Below are positions 25,457 to 34,271 of a stretch of DNA of 64,000 nucleotides, piece by piece. The DNA comes from Sphingomonas natans (GTDB lineage Bacteria > Pseudomonadota > Alphaproteobacteria > Sphingomonadales > Sphingomonadaceae). Below the pieces are notes generated by a model. It had not been told where the DNA came from. It saw nothing but the letters and a program-made list of their open reading frames with translations, and ran no database searches. The translations under genes were made by a program, and so were the position numbers. The stretch's first letter is position 1; every line of letters starts with the position of its first letter. The stretch spans positions 62,001 to 126,000 of the forward strand of contig NZ_JAUOTP010000009.1 of NCBI RefSeq assembly GCF_030546695.1. Reading direction: 5' to 3'.

Positions 25457-25834
25457 ATGTCCAAACCCATTCTCGATTTCGCCGCGATCCGCACGATTAC
25501 GAGCAACCTGAACCCGGCCGAAATCGACCTGAGCGGCGCCATCGCCGCTAACGCCGAGCTGATGGCCAGTATCATCCGTGCCGGTCGCCCGATGAACATC
25601 TCGCCATCAGTCACGCACGACATGGTCGCGGTTCTGTCCCAGGCCAACGCCGATCTGGTCGCCGGAATGGGCAAGACCATCGAAGTCCATGCGCTGCTCG
25701 CGGATCTGCGCGACCGGCTCGGACTCAAAGCGATCGCGTTCGGCGGAGGCATGTGGAAGGGCGATATCCTGACGCCTGAGGCACAAAGCGGAGATGGTAT
25801 GACGGGGCCGGTCAGGCTCGCTGCTTCCAGTTGA
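25457..25834 (+). CDS. Hypothetical protein
   Basis: A 125-residue protein with AAGGAG (25446-25451) 5 bases before the ATG. Helical, no membrane segment; features include LSGAIAANAELMASIIRAGR and ALLADLRDRLGLKAIAFGGG. No recognised domain. It follows the tethered LuxR-type gene by ~60 bases on the same strand and may be regulated with it. Confidence 0.6.
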   Translation: MSKPILDFAAIRTITSNLNPAEIDLSGAIAANAELMASIIRAGRPMNISPSVTHDMVAVLSQANADLVAGMGKTIEVHALLADLRDRLGLKAIAFGGGMWKGDILTPEAQSGDGMTGPVRLAASS

Positions 25835-25866
25835 CGCTGGCGGTGCCGCGATGCTGATCCTTCCTC

Positions 25867-26328
25867 ATGTTGTACGTCCTGTATTTTGGTTTCTGGGCCA
25901 TCTTTGCGTTTTTCGCTTGGTGGGCATGGAGCCGCGGCGGCGCATCCGAGCGCTGGGCCGTCGGCATGATGAGCGCTGCAGCTTTGTTCACACCCCTCAT
26001 CGGTGGCGCGTTCAACACCCATTGGCATGCGCCGCAGCTTGGTATTCTCGCGGTCGATTGCGGGCTGCTTGTTTGTCTCCTGACACTCGCTTTTTACAGC
26101 CGCCGTTTCTGGCCGATGAGCGTGGCCAGTCTTCAGACTATGGCTGTCCTCACCCACCCCGCGCTGTGGATCGACTCGACCATCTTGCCGTTTGGATACG
26201 CCCTGATGCAGGGTTTTTGGTCGTACCCGATGATGGCGCTCGTGATGATCGGTGCGCGGCGCCATCAACTCCGTCGAGCCGCAGCCAGTGAGCGGGCAGG
26301 ACGAGGGCCCGCGCAAGGCGCTGCGTGA
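25867..26328 (+). CDS. Small integral membrane protein
   Basis: A 153-residue protein with about four hydrophobic segments (VLYFGFWAIFAFFAWWAW, GMMSAAALFTPLIGGAF, LGILAVDCGLLVCLLTLAFY, ILPFGYALMQGFWSYPMMAL). No signature motif. The type is frequent in sphingomonads as an uncharacterised inner-membrane protein. The 3' end overlaps the next, MarR-like gene, so the two are likely co-expressed. Confidence 0.6.
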   Translation: MLYVLYFGFWAIFAFFAWWAWSRGGASERWAVGMMSAAALFTPLIGGAFNTHWHAPQLGILAVDCGLLVCLLTLAFYSRRFWPMSVASLQTMAVLTHPALWIDSTILPFGYALMQGFWSYPMMALVMIGARRHQLRRAAASERAGRGPAQGAA

Positions 26329-26740
26329 TGGCTGGCCTTACTTTCTGGACAGAATTCGCCAAGATCTCGAACCGTGCGGAGTCGGCTCGATGGCGCTTGC
26401 GTCGGTGGCGACTATTCTGATCGAAGAGGATCGAAACCGGGCCCGTTTGTATGAGGCCGGAAATATTAGTAATCCTGCCTGGACCATGTTGCTCGGGCTG
26501 TTCGTCAGCGGTGAACGCGGGGAGACCACCATGGTATCAACCGCGTGCATTGCCTCCGGCGCGTCGCTTGCTACCGCACATCGGCATTTGCGGCGGCTGG
26601 AATCGCTTGGCCTCGTATCCGTCGCTCGGGACAAGAACGACCGGCGCCGGGCCTATGTAAGCCTCACACCAGGAGCGAACGGGGCGATTAAGGGGCACCT
26701 GATGCACTTGCAGGCTCGGCTGACCACGCTCACCGCATAG
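26288..26740 (+). CDS. MarR-like winged-helix regulator
   Basis: About 150 residues from a GTG inside the preceding gene; start uncertain (GTG 26252 and ATG 26390 are alternatives). The C-terminal half is a winged helix: ASGASLATAHRHLRRLESLG is the recognition region and VARDKNDRRRAYVSLTP the wing, close to MarR-family sequences. The front half is helical (MALASVATILIEEDRNRARL). It may regulate the membrane protein gene it overlaps. Confidence 0.68.
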   Translation: MSGQDEGPRKALRDGWPYFLDRIRQDLEPCGVGSMALASVATILIEEDRNRARLYEAGNISNPAWTMLLGLFVSGERGETTMVSTACIASGASLATAHRHLRRLESLGLVSVARDKNDRRRAYVSLTPGANGAIKGHLMHLQARLTTLTA

Positions 26741-26915
26741 GTCGTCGGCAGGGTGCTCGCGGTGTCGGGATTTGCAGTTTGCTGCGATCTCCGACATGGG
26801 TGGAATGGAACTGCGCCAATTCTGGGACCTGTTCAAGGCTGCCGCGGCGAAATGACATCTCCGCTGATTAACGGCAGATCGGTGTCTGTTTCCTCGTGAG
26901 AGTGGAGCGAGCTGC

Positions 26916-27047
26916 GTGAAAGAGCAAATCACCGACGTCCTCAACAGCGCCCGGTCGATGAGCGCGCGAGAATGGCGCGATGTGATCGTCCAGACAGCGC
27001 TGATCGCTGGCATCACCTATTGCATCGGAAGGTTGCTTCAGGCCTGA
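26916..27047 (+). CDS. 43-residue small protein
   Basis: A GTG start with GGAG about 8 bases upstream. The product MKEQITDVLNSARSMSAREW continues with a hydrophobic C-terminal half (VIVQTALIAGITYCIGRLL), giving an amphipathic/transmembrane look and good codon use. No homologue recognised. Possible small membrane peptide. Confidence 0.4.
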   Translation: MKEQITDVLNSARSMSAREWRDVIVQTALIAGITYCIGRLLQA

Positions 27048-27885
27048 CTCTTGATCGCAAGGCAGTTGGGGAGGCAGGAGCTATCCGAACGGATGGGCCC
27101 GCACCACGAGAGTGTTTTGCATTTTCGTCGCCGCCATTGCCATTCTGGTAGCGAAATCGACGCCATTTCGGCGGCTCCGATTAATGACATTCCGGCCAAG
27201 GGAGCCGGCCGTGAGCGAGAGCAAGCAGAAAGCACAGTGTTCGGTAAGTGGATCACTGTTTGGGTCTCGATGCTCCGCTCCGCCGATATGGGATCATTAT
27301 CCGCTATCGTCAGGCGCAAGCTTTGCCGATCTGTTCCGGCATGACGCCTTGGCATTAATCACAGGAGATACCGGTGCCGGCGCTACCAAGCCGCGAGCTT
27401 AGCCGCGGCGAAGTGCGCGACCGCGGTGGCCCGCCATTGGCCCAGCGAGAGCGTGGGACGTTCGACGCCGAGCAGGCGTAGCTCCAGTCCACCATCGTGC
27501 TCGGTAACGATGATCTGCGGTCGTGGAGCGCAGCAGGACGTGGAGGGAGTCAGACAAGGTCGGAGCCGAGCGGTCGGCCGGTTGTCATCAGCACCGTATT
27601 GCCGATGCCCGCCTCGAGTGAGGCGACGACGGGTTGGCGAGTGTCAGCCGGCTCGGAAAGTTGCCCCCTATCGGCTTCGAATATTCCACGTCGATTCACA
27701 GCAATGTCGGGTTTCGGGCCGATGCCGACCACCAGGACTGTGCCGCCAATGCAGACGTGGCGACGTGGAAAGCACCGTCCATCGCAAGATCGACGGCGCT
27801 TTTCCCTTAGGTGATGTCGATGCGACTTCTGCCTCGCTCGTCCGCGCGCGCTCTTGCGACGCCGCGCCTATAAACGGGCAAGTGA
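27048..27885. other. Gene-poor stretch with possible decayed coding sequence
   Basis: No intact gene. On the minus strand two fragments have protein-like character (MVGIGPKPDIAVNRRGIF at 27732 downward, and TLSLGQWRATAVAHFAAAKL near 27460-27400), but they are short, in poor context, and not assigned to a family. A 63-codon + strand frame from GTG 27211 has a possible ribosome binding site but no recognisable content. Confidence 0.35.
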
Positions 27886-28347
27886 TCAAGCGTCTGCGGT
27901 CACCGTGGCTTTCGGCTTGCGGCCGCGCTTCACGGGAACCACGACCTCTTCTATCTTCGGCTTGCGCCCAAGGCCAATCTTATGCGCAAGCGCTCGGCGG
28001 CTTTCCGCATACTCAGCGGCGACCATCGGGTAATCTCTCGCCAGGCCAAATGTCTCGCGATAGCTCTCTGGCGTGTAACCATGCAGGGCAATGTGACGGC
28101 GCAGCATCCTATAGGGCTTACCGTCGATCATGCTGATAAGATGACTTGGCTTGATCGAGGAACGTGCTGACACCGCGCCCTTCGGTTTTTCCGGTTCGGC
28201 CGTTGCAGCGGGCGTGCCCAATGCGCCGAGCGCTGCGTAAACGGCCGCGATCAAATTGCCGATTTCTGCGCTAGGCACACTATTGTTGCTCACGTGCGCT
28301 GAGACAATATCGGCGGTAAGAGTAATCAAATCGGTATCGTCGGCCAC
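27886..28347 (-). CDS. MucR/Ros-family transcriptional regulator
   Basis: A 153-residue protein from GTG with GGGAG upstream. The MucR core is clear: ARSSIKPSHLISMIDGKPYR, then MLRRHIALHGYTPESYRETF and LARDYPMVAAEYAESRRALA with KIGLGRK. In Ros/MucR the segment before the GK reads C-x2-C and binds zinc; here it reads LISMIDG and both Cys are absent. I believe this is usual in the sphingomonad subfamily. MucR proteins control exopolysaccharide, motility and cell-cycle genes, which fits the polysaccharide locus further right. Confidence 0.85.
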   Translation of the reverse strand: MADDTDLITLTADIVSAHVSNNSVPSAEIGNLIAAVYAALGALGTPAATAEPEKPKGAVSARSSIKPSHLISMIDGKPYRMLRRHIALHGYTPESYRETFGLARDYPMVAAEYAESRRALAHKIGLGRKPKIEEVVVPVKRGRKPKATVTADA

Positions 28348-28478
28348 TTAACTTCTCCCAAGGATAGGCACCCTTACTGGATATGGTCGCGCGCGGATAG
28401 CTGTCGCTTAAACAGGGGTGCCATATTCATGCTCAGACATCAGTCCAGCCCCGAATTCAAGATTGCCTCGCGCCACGG

Positions 28479-29504
28479 TCAGCTATGCGCAATTTCGCGA
28501 AGTTCCAAGCCATACGCGGCCACCGCCTCGACCTCTTTTTTGTCGCCGAGGATTACCCCGACCCGCTCGTGCAAGCCCTGAGGCTCCACATCCAGGATGC
28601 GCTCAAGGCCATTATTGGCGGCGCCGCCTGCCTGTTCGATGAGCAACGCCATCGGATTCGCCTCGTACATCAGGCGCAAGCGGGCTTTACCGGACGTCCG
28701 ATGATCGGCGGGGTACAGGAAGATGCCGCCCCGTTTTAGAATGCGGTGCACGTCCGCCACCATCGATGCCGTCCAGCGCATGTTGTAGTCCTTTCCGCAA
28801 GGACCGTCCTCGCCCGCAAGGCGTTCGTCGATGTAGCGGCGTATCGCCGGGGACCATTGCTGATGACGTGCCATATTGATGGCAAATTCGCACGTCCCTT
28901 CGGAAAGCCTCATCGGCCCATCCGTCATTTGCCAAGAGCCTACTTCACGATCGAGCGTGAACTCGTAAACTCCGGTTCCCAACGTCAGCACGAGCAGCGT
29001 TTGTGGCCCGTAGATTGCGTAGCCCGCCGCTACCTGACGGCTACCGGGCTGCATGAAGTCTTGTTCCGTGATTTCACGGCCCGAAGCGTCGGCTGGAGCC
29101 GTGAGCACCGAGAAGATGGTGCCTACTGAAAGATCGACATCGATGTTGCTCGACCCGTCGATTGGATCGAACAGCAGCAAATATTCCCCTTTGGGATAGC
29201 GGCTCGGGATCCGATGGATGGTTTCCATTTCCTCCGATGCCATCGCTGCGAGGTGACCGCCCCACTCGTTTGCTTCGAGCAGCAGTTCGTTGGCAATAAC
29301 GTCCAGTTTCTTCTGAACCTCTCCCTGTACGTTCTCAGTGGCGAGGTTTCCCAACACCTCTCCGAGCGCGCCTTTGCCAACCGCGTGGCTGATGCTCTTG
29401 CAAGCTCGCGCAACGGTTTCGATCAGCAATCGCAGCTCGGGTCTCAACAGCCCGGAGCGGCGTTGCTCCTCGATCATAAAACGGGTGAGGGTAAGGCGTT
29501 TCAT
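28479..29504 (-). CDS. fbp: Class I fructose-1,6-bisphosphatase
   Basis: A 341-residue protein; the internal ATG giving [14 protein letters not shown] is chosen because it matches family N-termini, while the upstream extension looks non-coding. Metal-binding motif FDPIDGSSN at ~112-120 (D113, D116), with the Glu pair at 91-92, the substrate-binding [15 protein letters not shown] region, and [22 protein letters not shown] near the end are all canonical. It hydrolyses fructose-1,6-bisphosphate to fructose-6-phosphate in gluconeogenesis and supplies sugar phosphates for nucleotide-sugar synthesis. The ~270-base gap upstream to the membrane glycosyltransferase gene suggests its own promoter. Confidence 0.93.
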   Translation of the reverse strand: MKRLTLTRFMIEEQRRSGLLRPELRLLIETVARACKSISHAVGKGALGEVLGNLATENVQGEVQKKLDVIANELLLEANEWGGHLAAMASEEMETIHRIPSRYPKGEYLLLFDPIDGSSNIDVDLSVGTIFSVLTAPADASGREITEQDFMQPGSRQVAAGYAIYGPQTLLVLTLGTGVYEFTLDREVGSWQMTDGPMRLSEGTCEFAINMARHQQWSPAIRRYIDERLAGEDGPCGKDYNMRWTASMVADVHRILKRGGIFLYPADHRTSGKARLRLMYEANPMALLIEQAGGAANNGLERILDVEPQGLHERVGVILGDKKEVEAVAAYGLELREIAHS

Positions 29505-29777
29505 TTGGTGCACTCGCATCTCGCGGGACGCCGATGGCGCGCGGCGCGAAGACGGTATCAAGTGTTCAGCCTTCGCGCCACTCAACGAGCGGCGGCCCCA
29601 ACTGGGCGGCTCAACCTTGACGATCATGACTAGCAGCTGGCTCGCTCCCGCGATGGTGCCAAGTCCAAGCGGCTATTAAACCCTGATCCAGCAAGGACAG
29701 GCGACGTTCGTCGCATTAATCGCAGCCCCGGACCGTTTCCAAACTGCGCTGGTTGTAAACGCCCAGGTCTGAATGTG

Positions 29778-31277
29778 TCACTGCGCTGCGGCTTCGAGGC
29801 GTTGGTTTCGCTTCACAATCATGATCAGATTATCTTTGGTCGCCAGATCACGCGTCACGGCCACGTCCGGAGGCACAGAAAGTCCGACTGCAGTGAATTC
29901 GCTTCCTTTCTTCGCCGCCCAATACATATGCTCGGCCCATAGGATCGTCGGGCAGGATCCTATTAAAAGCGGCATCAATATCTGGCTTTTTGGCAGTTCT
30001 ATCACCTCGGGCACGAAACCAAGTCCTCGTGCCGCCCTACGGTAGCCGGCGCCAAAGATGACTTGTTCGCGAGAAGCGGCGCGGCTCGCGGGGCGGGGGC
30101 TGTAGGCCCAGGCATTGACGGCAATGACCCGGCTCGATGGGCATTGCGCGACGAGCCGCGAGATTTCCCGCGCGCCGCCATACCATCCAGCATGTGCCGC
30201 GATCTCGTTCGACGTGACCCAGCATGCGATGACCGACCAAGCTATCATCACAGCCCGGAAGGGCACGCTTTTCGACCAATCACTCGCCGCGCCTGCTGCG
30301 AAGACGCTGCACGCAGCAACGAAAAGCGGTATCATATAGCGAGCGACCGCGATCGGCTGGATCAGGTTTAGAAGGAACAAGAGCCCGCCTGTTACGACAA
30401 TCGCGATCATGAGCAGCTTTTGATAGCGGATGGTCGCTGTGTCGCTGCCCGCGCGTCCGAGAATCGCTGCGCCAAGCGCCGGAACCGCTGCCCAACCAGA
30501 CGCCAGCAACAGGTTTTTATAGAGCTGCAGCAGATCAGACTGCGATGTCATGATCCATCGAAAGTCCAGTTCCGTGCGCCAGCGCGGCATCTGGACGGCG
30601 GCTGAAGCCGATAACAAAAGGCAGCCGGCGGCACCGGCCCCCGCAATCCACGCCAGTTCTGCGCTGTGGCGCCCCCGCAGGGCGACGATCGCCACGCCGA
30701 GCAAGACGAGACATTCCAGGCCGGTAACGAAATGCAGGGCGATCATGAAAAAGGCAGACACGCACCCGGTCGCTAGGGGGAGGCGCGCCAGCGCTCTCTC
30801 TGGGTCGCGTGTCGCGGCATGGAAGGCGAATTGCAGCCACACCGCTGTCGCGACGAGCTCCAGGAAATAGGATCGAAGGTCGCAAAACTGTTCCATCGTC
30901 AAAGGAAGCGTCAGCAGAATGGCAGTGAATATTTTGAAGAAGGCGGCGCGATCAGGGGTTGCTCTGATGAAAATGCGGGTTGCGGAAATTAGGAGGGCGA
31001 GGCCCGTCCCGTTCACCACGACACGCTGCAATTCGATTTCGCCGCCGACGAGGCCTCTCGTGAGGCGAACCATAGCGCTGAACAGAAAGGGATGCTGATC
31101 CAGGATCCAGCGCTCGCTCATCAATGAGCGCGCCGGCCGCATCGGATCCGTCAGCCAGAAAGTCCAGAATTCATCGAGCCAAGGCCCGCGCCTGAGCGCA
31201 GCGCGGACAAAGAAAGCGGCGATAGCGACAAGATAGAGAGCGGTGGAGAGTCCGCTGCGCGCCGATGTTATCGTCAT
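29778..31277 (-). CDS. GT-C-like polytopic membrane glycosyltransferase
   Basis: A 499-residue protein from the internal ATG; an upstream extension is poor. About ten membrane segments are visible. The first loop has RRGPWLDEFWTFW, the acidic Asp-Glu pair (D35, E36) typical of GT-C enzymes (ArnT/PMT/GT39/GT83-like) that use polyprenyl-phosphate sugars on the outer face of the inner membrane. The C-terminal ~130 residues are soluble and periplasmic. Acceptor unknown; lipid or polysaccharide modification is plausible. Confidence 0.7.
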   Translation of the reverse strand: MTITSARSGLSTALYLVAIAAFFVRAALRRGPWLDEFWTFWLTDPMRPARSLMSERWILDQHPFLFSAMVRLTRGLVGGEIELQRVVVNGTGLALLISATRIFIRATPDRAAFFKIFTAILLTLPLTMEQFCDLRSYFLELVATAVWLQFAFHAATRDPERALARLPLATGCVSAFFMIALHFVTGLECLVLLGVAIVALRGRHSAELAWIAGAGAAGCLLLSASAAVQMPRWRTELDFRWIMTSQSDLLQLYKNLLLASGWAAVPALGAAILGRAGSDTATIRYQKLLMIAIVVTGGLLFLLNLIQPIAVARYMIPLFVAACSVFAAGAASDWSKSVPFRAVMIAWSVIACWVTSNEIAAHAGWYGGAREISRLVAQCPSSRVIAVNAWAYSPRPASRAASREQVIFGAGYRRAARGLGFVPEVIELPKSQILMPLLIGSCPTILWAEHMYWAAKKGSEFTAVGLSVPPDVAVTRDLATKDNLIMIVKRNQRLEAAAQ

Positions 31278-31522
31278 GGCATGGCCACCAGAACTTCCCG
31301 AAACGCGCAATCTTCGGCAGCCGTAGCGACCCAACGAATGGCGCTTCCCGAGATGAGTTACTGAGAAGCAGGCCGGTGCTCAAATCCAGCCATTTCGTAG
31401 AACTCTATCGATTGCCGATTTTTCGTCAAAACGAGAACCTGGCGTTCTATTTATGCGTCATGCTCGTGTCGTAATGTATAAGCGCTATATGGCTCAGCCG
31501 GAAAGAGCGCATACGGTGTCAA

Positions 31523-33088
31523 TCATGGCTGCTCCAAATCTGGATATCGTTCGAGTATCGTGCTCGCGACACCATTGGTCCAGCCAAACCCGTCCTGCGC
31601 GGGATATTCTCCGCCACCGCCCGGTTTGCGCTGCTCGACATCATATTTTTCTAACATCTTGCCCGTGTCAGCATATGCCGCGCCAATCGTGCCAATCCAT
31701 CGTCTTGCAATTTCATGTGCCAAATCGGCCTGACCCGACGCGCGCAGGCCGGCGATTGCGATCCATTGCAGAGGCGCCCATCCGTTTGGTGAATCCCACT
31801 GCTGCCCAGTCCGGAGCGGCGAGGTGCGCAGGCCGCCTGGAGCGAGCAAGGTACGGCGAACCGAAGCTGCTACTGCTGCAGCCTGCTCGGTCGAGGCAGC
31901 GCCGACGAATAATGGATAGAGCGTGGCGGCTGATACGCGCGGTGTTGGTCGACGCGCGACGCGATCCCAGTCTGCGTAGCGGCTCTCGACTGCCACCCAG
32001 AAATAGCGATCGAGGGCAGCGTGCCGCTGCGCGGCAAGAGCTCGGAAACGCACGCTTTCAGCGGCATCGCCTGCCGCGGCGCTGCGTTGGGCGATCGCCT
32101 CTTCCATCAGCAGCATCAAGCTGTTGAGATCGACCGGCACAATGTCGGTTGTGCGAATAGACGCCAGCCTTTGCGGGTCGGCGAGCCACCGACTGCTATA
32201 ATCCCAGCCGCTCTCGGCGCCTGCGCGCAAATGCCGATAGATCGCCGCGGGCGCGCGGTTCGGGTCCTGGCGCGCGGTCACCAGATCCTCAGCAAAGGAT
32301 TCGTCGCGCGGCAGCGGACGATCATCCCAGTAGCGATTCAACAAGGTGCCGTCAGGCATGCGCACGACGCGATCACAGGCGCCATCGGCGTCGAGGCAGG
32401 CCGCGCCCTTCATCCAATAGGCATGCTCCTGCTTGAGCGCCGCCAGCCGGCGAACGGCGAGCGCCGGATCTTCGTCCGTCGAGAGATCCAGCATGGCAGC
32501 GTAGAAGGGGGGCTGCGACCGGCCGAGATAATAAGTGCGCATGCCATTGGGAATGTGGCCGTATCGTTCAATCGCATCGGTAAAATCAGCTAGCATCCCT
32601 TCGACCAACGGCTGCTGACCGTCGGCCGCAAGGCCCAGCATCGTGAAATAACTGTCCCAATAATAGATTTCCCGGAACCGGCCGCCGGGGACCACGTAGG
32701 GCTTGCCCATCGACAGCGCCGAGCTTCCCGCCGGGGCCGTTTCAGGCTGGCGCACCAGTGTAGGCCAAAGAAGGCGGATGTGACGGCGAAGGCCGGCGGC
32801 CCCGCGATCGTTGACGCCCGGCACGGTGAAATTGGCGAGGACGAAGGCGCGCAGGTCTTCGGGATTGGCGGGTCGTGCTCGGCGATAGTCCGCCATGATC
32901 GCCTCCGGCGATCGCCGCGGAACCGCATCGACGAAGGTCTTGCCGTCCGGGAAGATGCGTCCTGTCTGCACTGCGGCGAACAGCGCGCCATACACGTCCT
33001 GCGGCGATGCCTGTTGCGCCGCGATCGGGCTTGCAACCAGCGTCGAGACCATGAGCAGGGTCACTGCCAGCGGGCGCTTGATCCTCAT
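31523..33088 (-). CDS. treA: Periplasmic alpha,alpha-trehalase (GH37)
   Basis: A 521-residue protein with a signal peptide (cleavage after ~PIAA, residue 24). Both GH37 signatures are intact: PGGRFREIYYWDSYF at 134-148 and QWDSPNGWAP at 430-439. The catalytic acid is D296 in ESGWDYSSRW and the base E480 in EKYD; DGFGWTNGV follows. It hydrolyses trehalose to two glucose in the periplasm. It is the first of a minus-strand set with the membrane glycosyltransferase; next to it is the frameshifted esterase gene. Confidence 0.93.
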   Translation of the reverse strand: MRIKRPLAVTLLMVSTLVASPIAAQQASPQDVYGALFAAVQTGRIFPDGKTFVDAVPRRSPEAIMADYRRARPANPEDLRAFVLANFTVPGVNDRGAAGLRRHIRLLWPTLVRQPETAPAGSSALSMGKPYVVPGGRFREIYYWDSYFTMLGLAADGQQPLVEGMLADFTDAIERYGHIPNGMRTYYLGRSQPPFYAAMLDLSTDEDPALAVRRLAALKQEHAYWMKGAACLDADGACDRVVRMPDGTLLNRYWDDRPLPRDESFAEDLVTARQDPNRAPAAIYRHLRAGAESGWDYSSRWLADPQRLASIRTTDIVPVDLNSLMLLMEEAIAQRSAAAGDAAESVRFRALAAQRHAALDRYFWVAVESRYADWDRVARRPTPRVSAATLYPLFVGAASTEQAAAVAASVRRTLLAPGGLRTSPLRTGQQWDSPNGWAPLQWIAIAGLRASGQADLAHEIARRWIGTIGAAYADTGKMLEKYDVEQRKPGGGGEYPAQDGFGWTNGVASTILERYPDLEQP

Positions 33089-33103
33089 TACCTCCTCCTT
33101 TCG

Positions 33104-34140
33104 TCAGTGGCTCTTGGCGCGTACGCCCAGATGCCGATCCAAGAAATCGGCAGAAAGCCGATATGCTTCGGTTGATTCTGCCATGTCCGGCCAGACCAAG
33201 AAGGCGTGGCCAAGTCCGTCGAAGATCTGAAGCTCGCTTGGGACGCCAAGCGCGCTCAGCTTCCGATGTTGTGCCGTCAGGATGCTCGCGGCGAAGTCAC
33301 GGCCACCCGCGAGCTGCAGCACGGGAGGTAACGTTGCCATAACCGCGTCAGATCGCAGCGGATAAGCGAGCACGTCACTTGCTGGGACGCCCTTCAGATA
33401 AACGGTCGGCAGAATGTCCGGTGGCACTCCGGCCCGAATGCGCCCGCCGGTCGTCAGCGGATCGACAAGATAGGCGCTGTCGCCGGCATAGGCTGCGCCA
33501 GTACCGCAGAAAGTGCCAATTGCGCCCGGCGGTGGGACACGCGCCCTCCGCAGCCATGCGACGGTCTGGGCCGTGCCGATACCGCCGGCCGAGCAGCCGT
33601 AGATGACGATATTTTCGGGCCGCACGCGCCGGAGCAAGGCAACATAGACCGTCGCTACGTCCTGCGATGCAGCGGGGAAGCGATGTTCGGGCGCAAGCCG
33701 GTAATCGAGTGTCACCACCCCCATTGTGGCCGCTATAGGAATTGCCTCGACCAGCGCGCCGCTACCCGCGCCCCACAGGAGCGCGCCGCCATGGACGTTG
33801 ATGAGGGCGCGCGAGACGTTGCGGGCGGGCGTCTTCCCGATTGGGCGCACCACCTCGACCGGCACGCCTCCCATTGTCTCGCGCCGCTCGGTGGTGCGGA
33901 AATGACGGCGCATCTCGGTCAGGCGGTCATCGTTGTAGCGGGCCAATACGCGCGCACCGCAGTAACATTATCGCCAAAGTCCGGGAGGTGGATTGCTTGT
34001 TGCCGCGTCATCATCCGACGCGCCCTCGGCACTAAGCAAGCTGGACGGCGCAGTGTCATCATGGGCACCTGCACCGTCTGCGCTGGTGCCTGAGCGCTCA
34101 CCAGCAACGCGATCAGCAGACCTCGGATCGACTGTGGCAT
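33104..34140 (-). pseudogene. Secreted alpha/beta hydrolase (HSL/BD-FAE type), apparently frameshifted
   Basis: The catalytic part (33104-33946) has INVHGGALLWGAG (oxyanion HGG), YGCSAGGIG (Ser nucleophile), VLQLAGGRD and GLGHAFLV (Asp and His), a complete hormone-sensitive-lipase-like fold. It begins only at a TTG without a ribosome binding site. Just upstream in another frame lies MPQSIRGLLIALLVSAQAPA, a good signal peptide, continuing to NVTAVRAYW at ~33950. One base missing near 33940-33955 would join AVRAYW to ARYNDDRLTEMRR, giving a normal ~345-residue secreted esterase. Either a genuine frameshift or a sequencing error. Confidence 0.65.
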
Positions 34141-34271
34141 AAAGGCGACACTACCCTTTTGTTCTGAAGATTACATCGTCGTTCCGCGTCGACCAAGGGC
34201 CGACTCGGTACTAATTATTCCCATTCAAGCGGCACCGTCTTTGAAGTCGGGTCCAATGTGGGGAGAAGGTT

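Noticed and set aside
27211-27402. 63-codon + strand frame from GTG
   Set aside because: A possible AAGGGA is present, but the amino-acid content is unconvincing and there is no context.
27400-27732. Minus-strand fragments with protein-like stretches (GIGPKPDIAV, LSLGQWRATAVAHFAAAKLA)
   Set aside because: Too short and interrupted to assign. I considered a decayed flavin oxidoreductase but the match is not good enough to claim.
31470-31546. tRNA-like D-arm sequence GGCTCAGCCGGAAAGAGC
   Set aside because: No matching acceptor, anticodon or T-arm stems could be built around it, and it runs into the 3' end of the trehalase gene. Chance similarity or a very decayed fragment.
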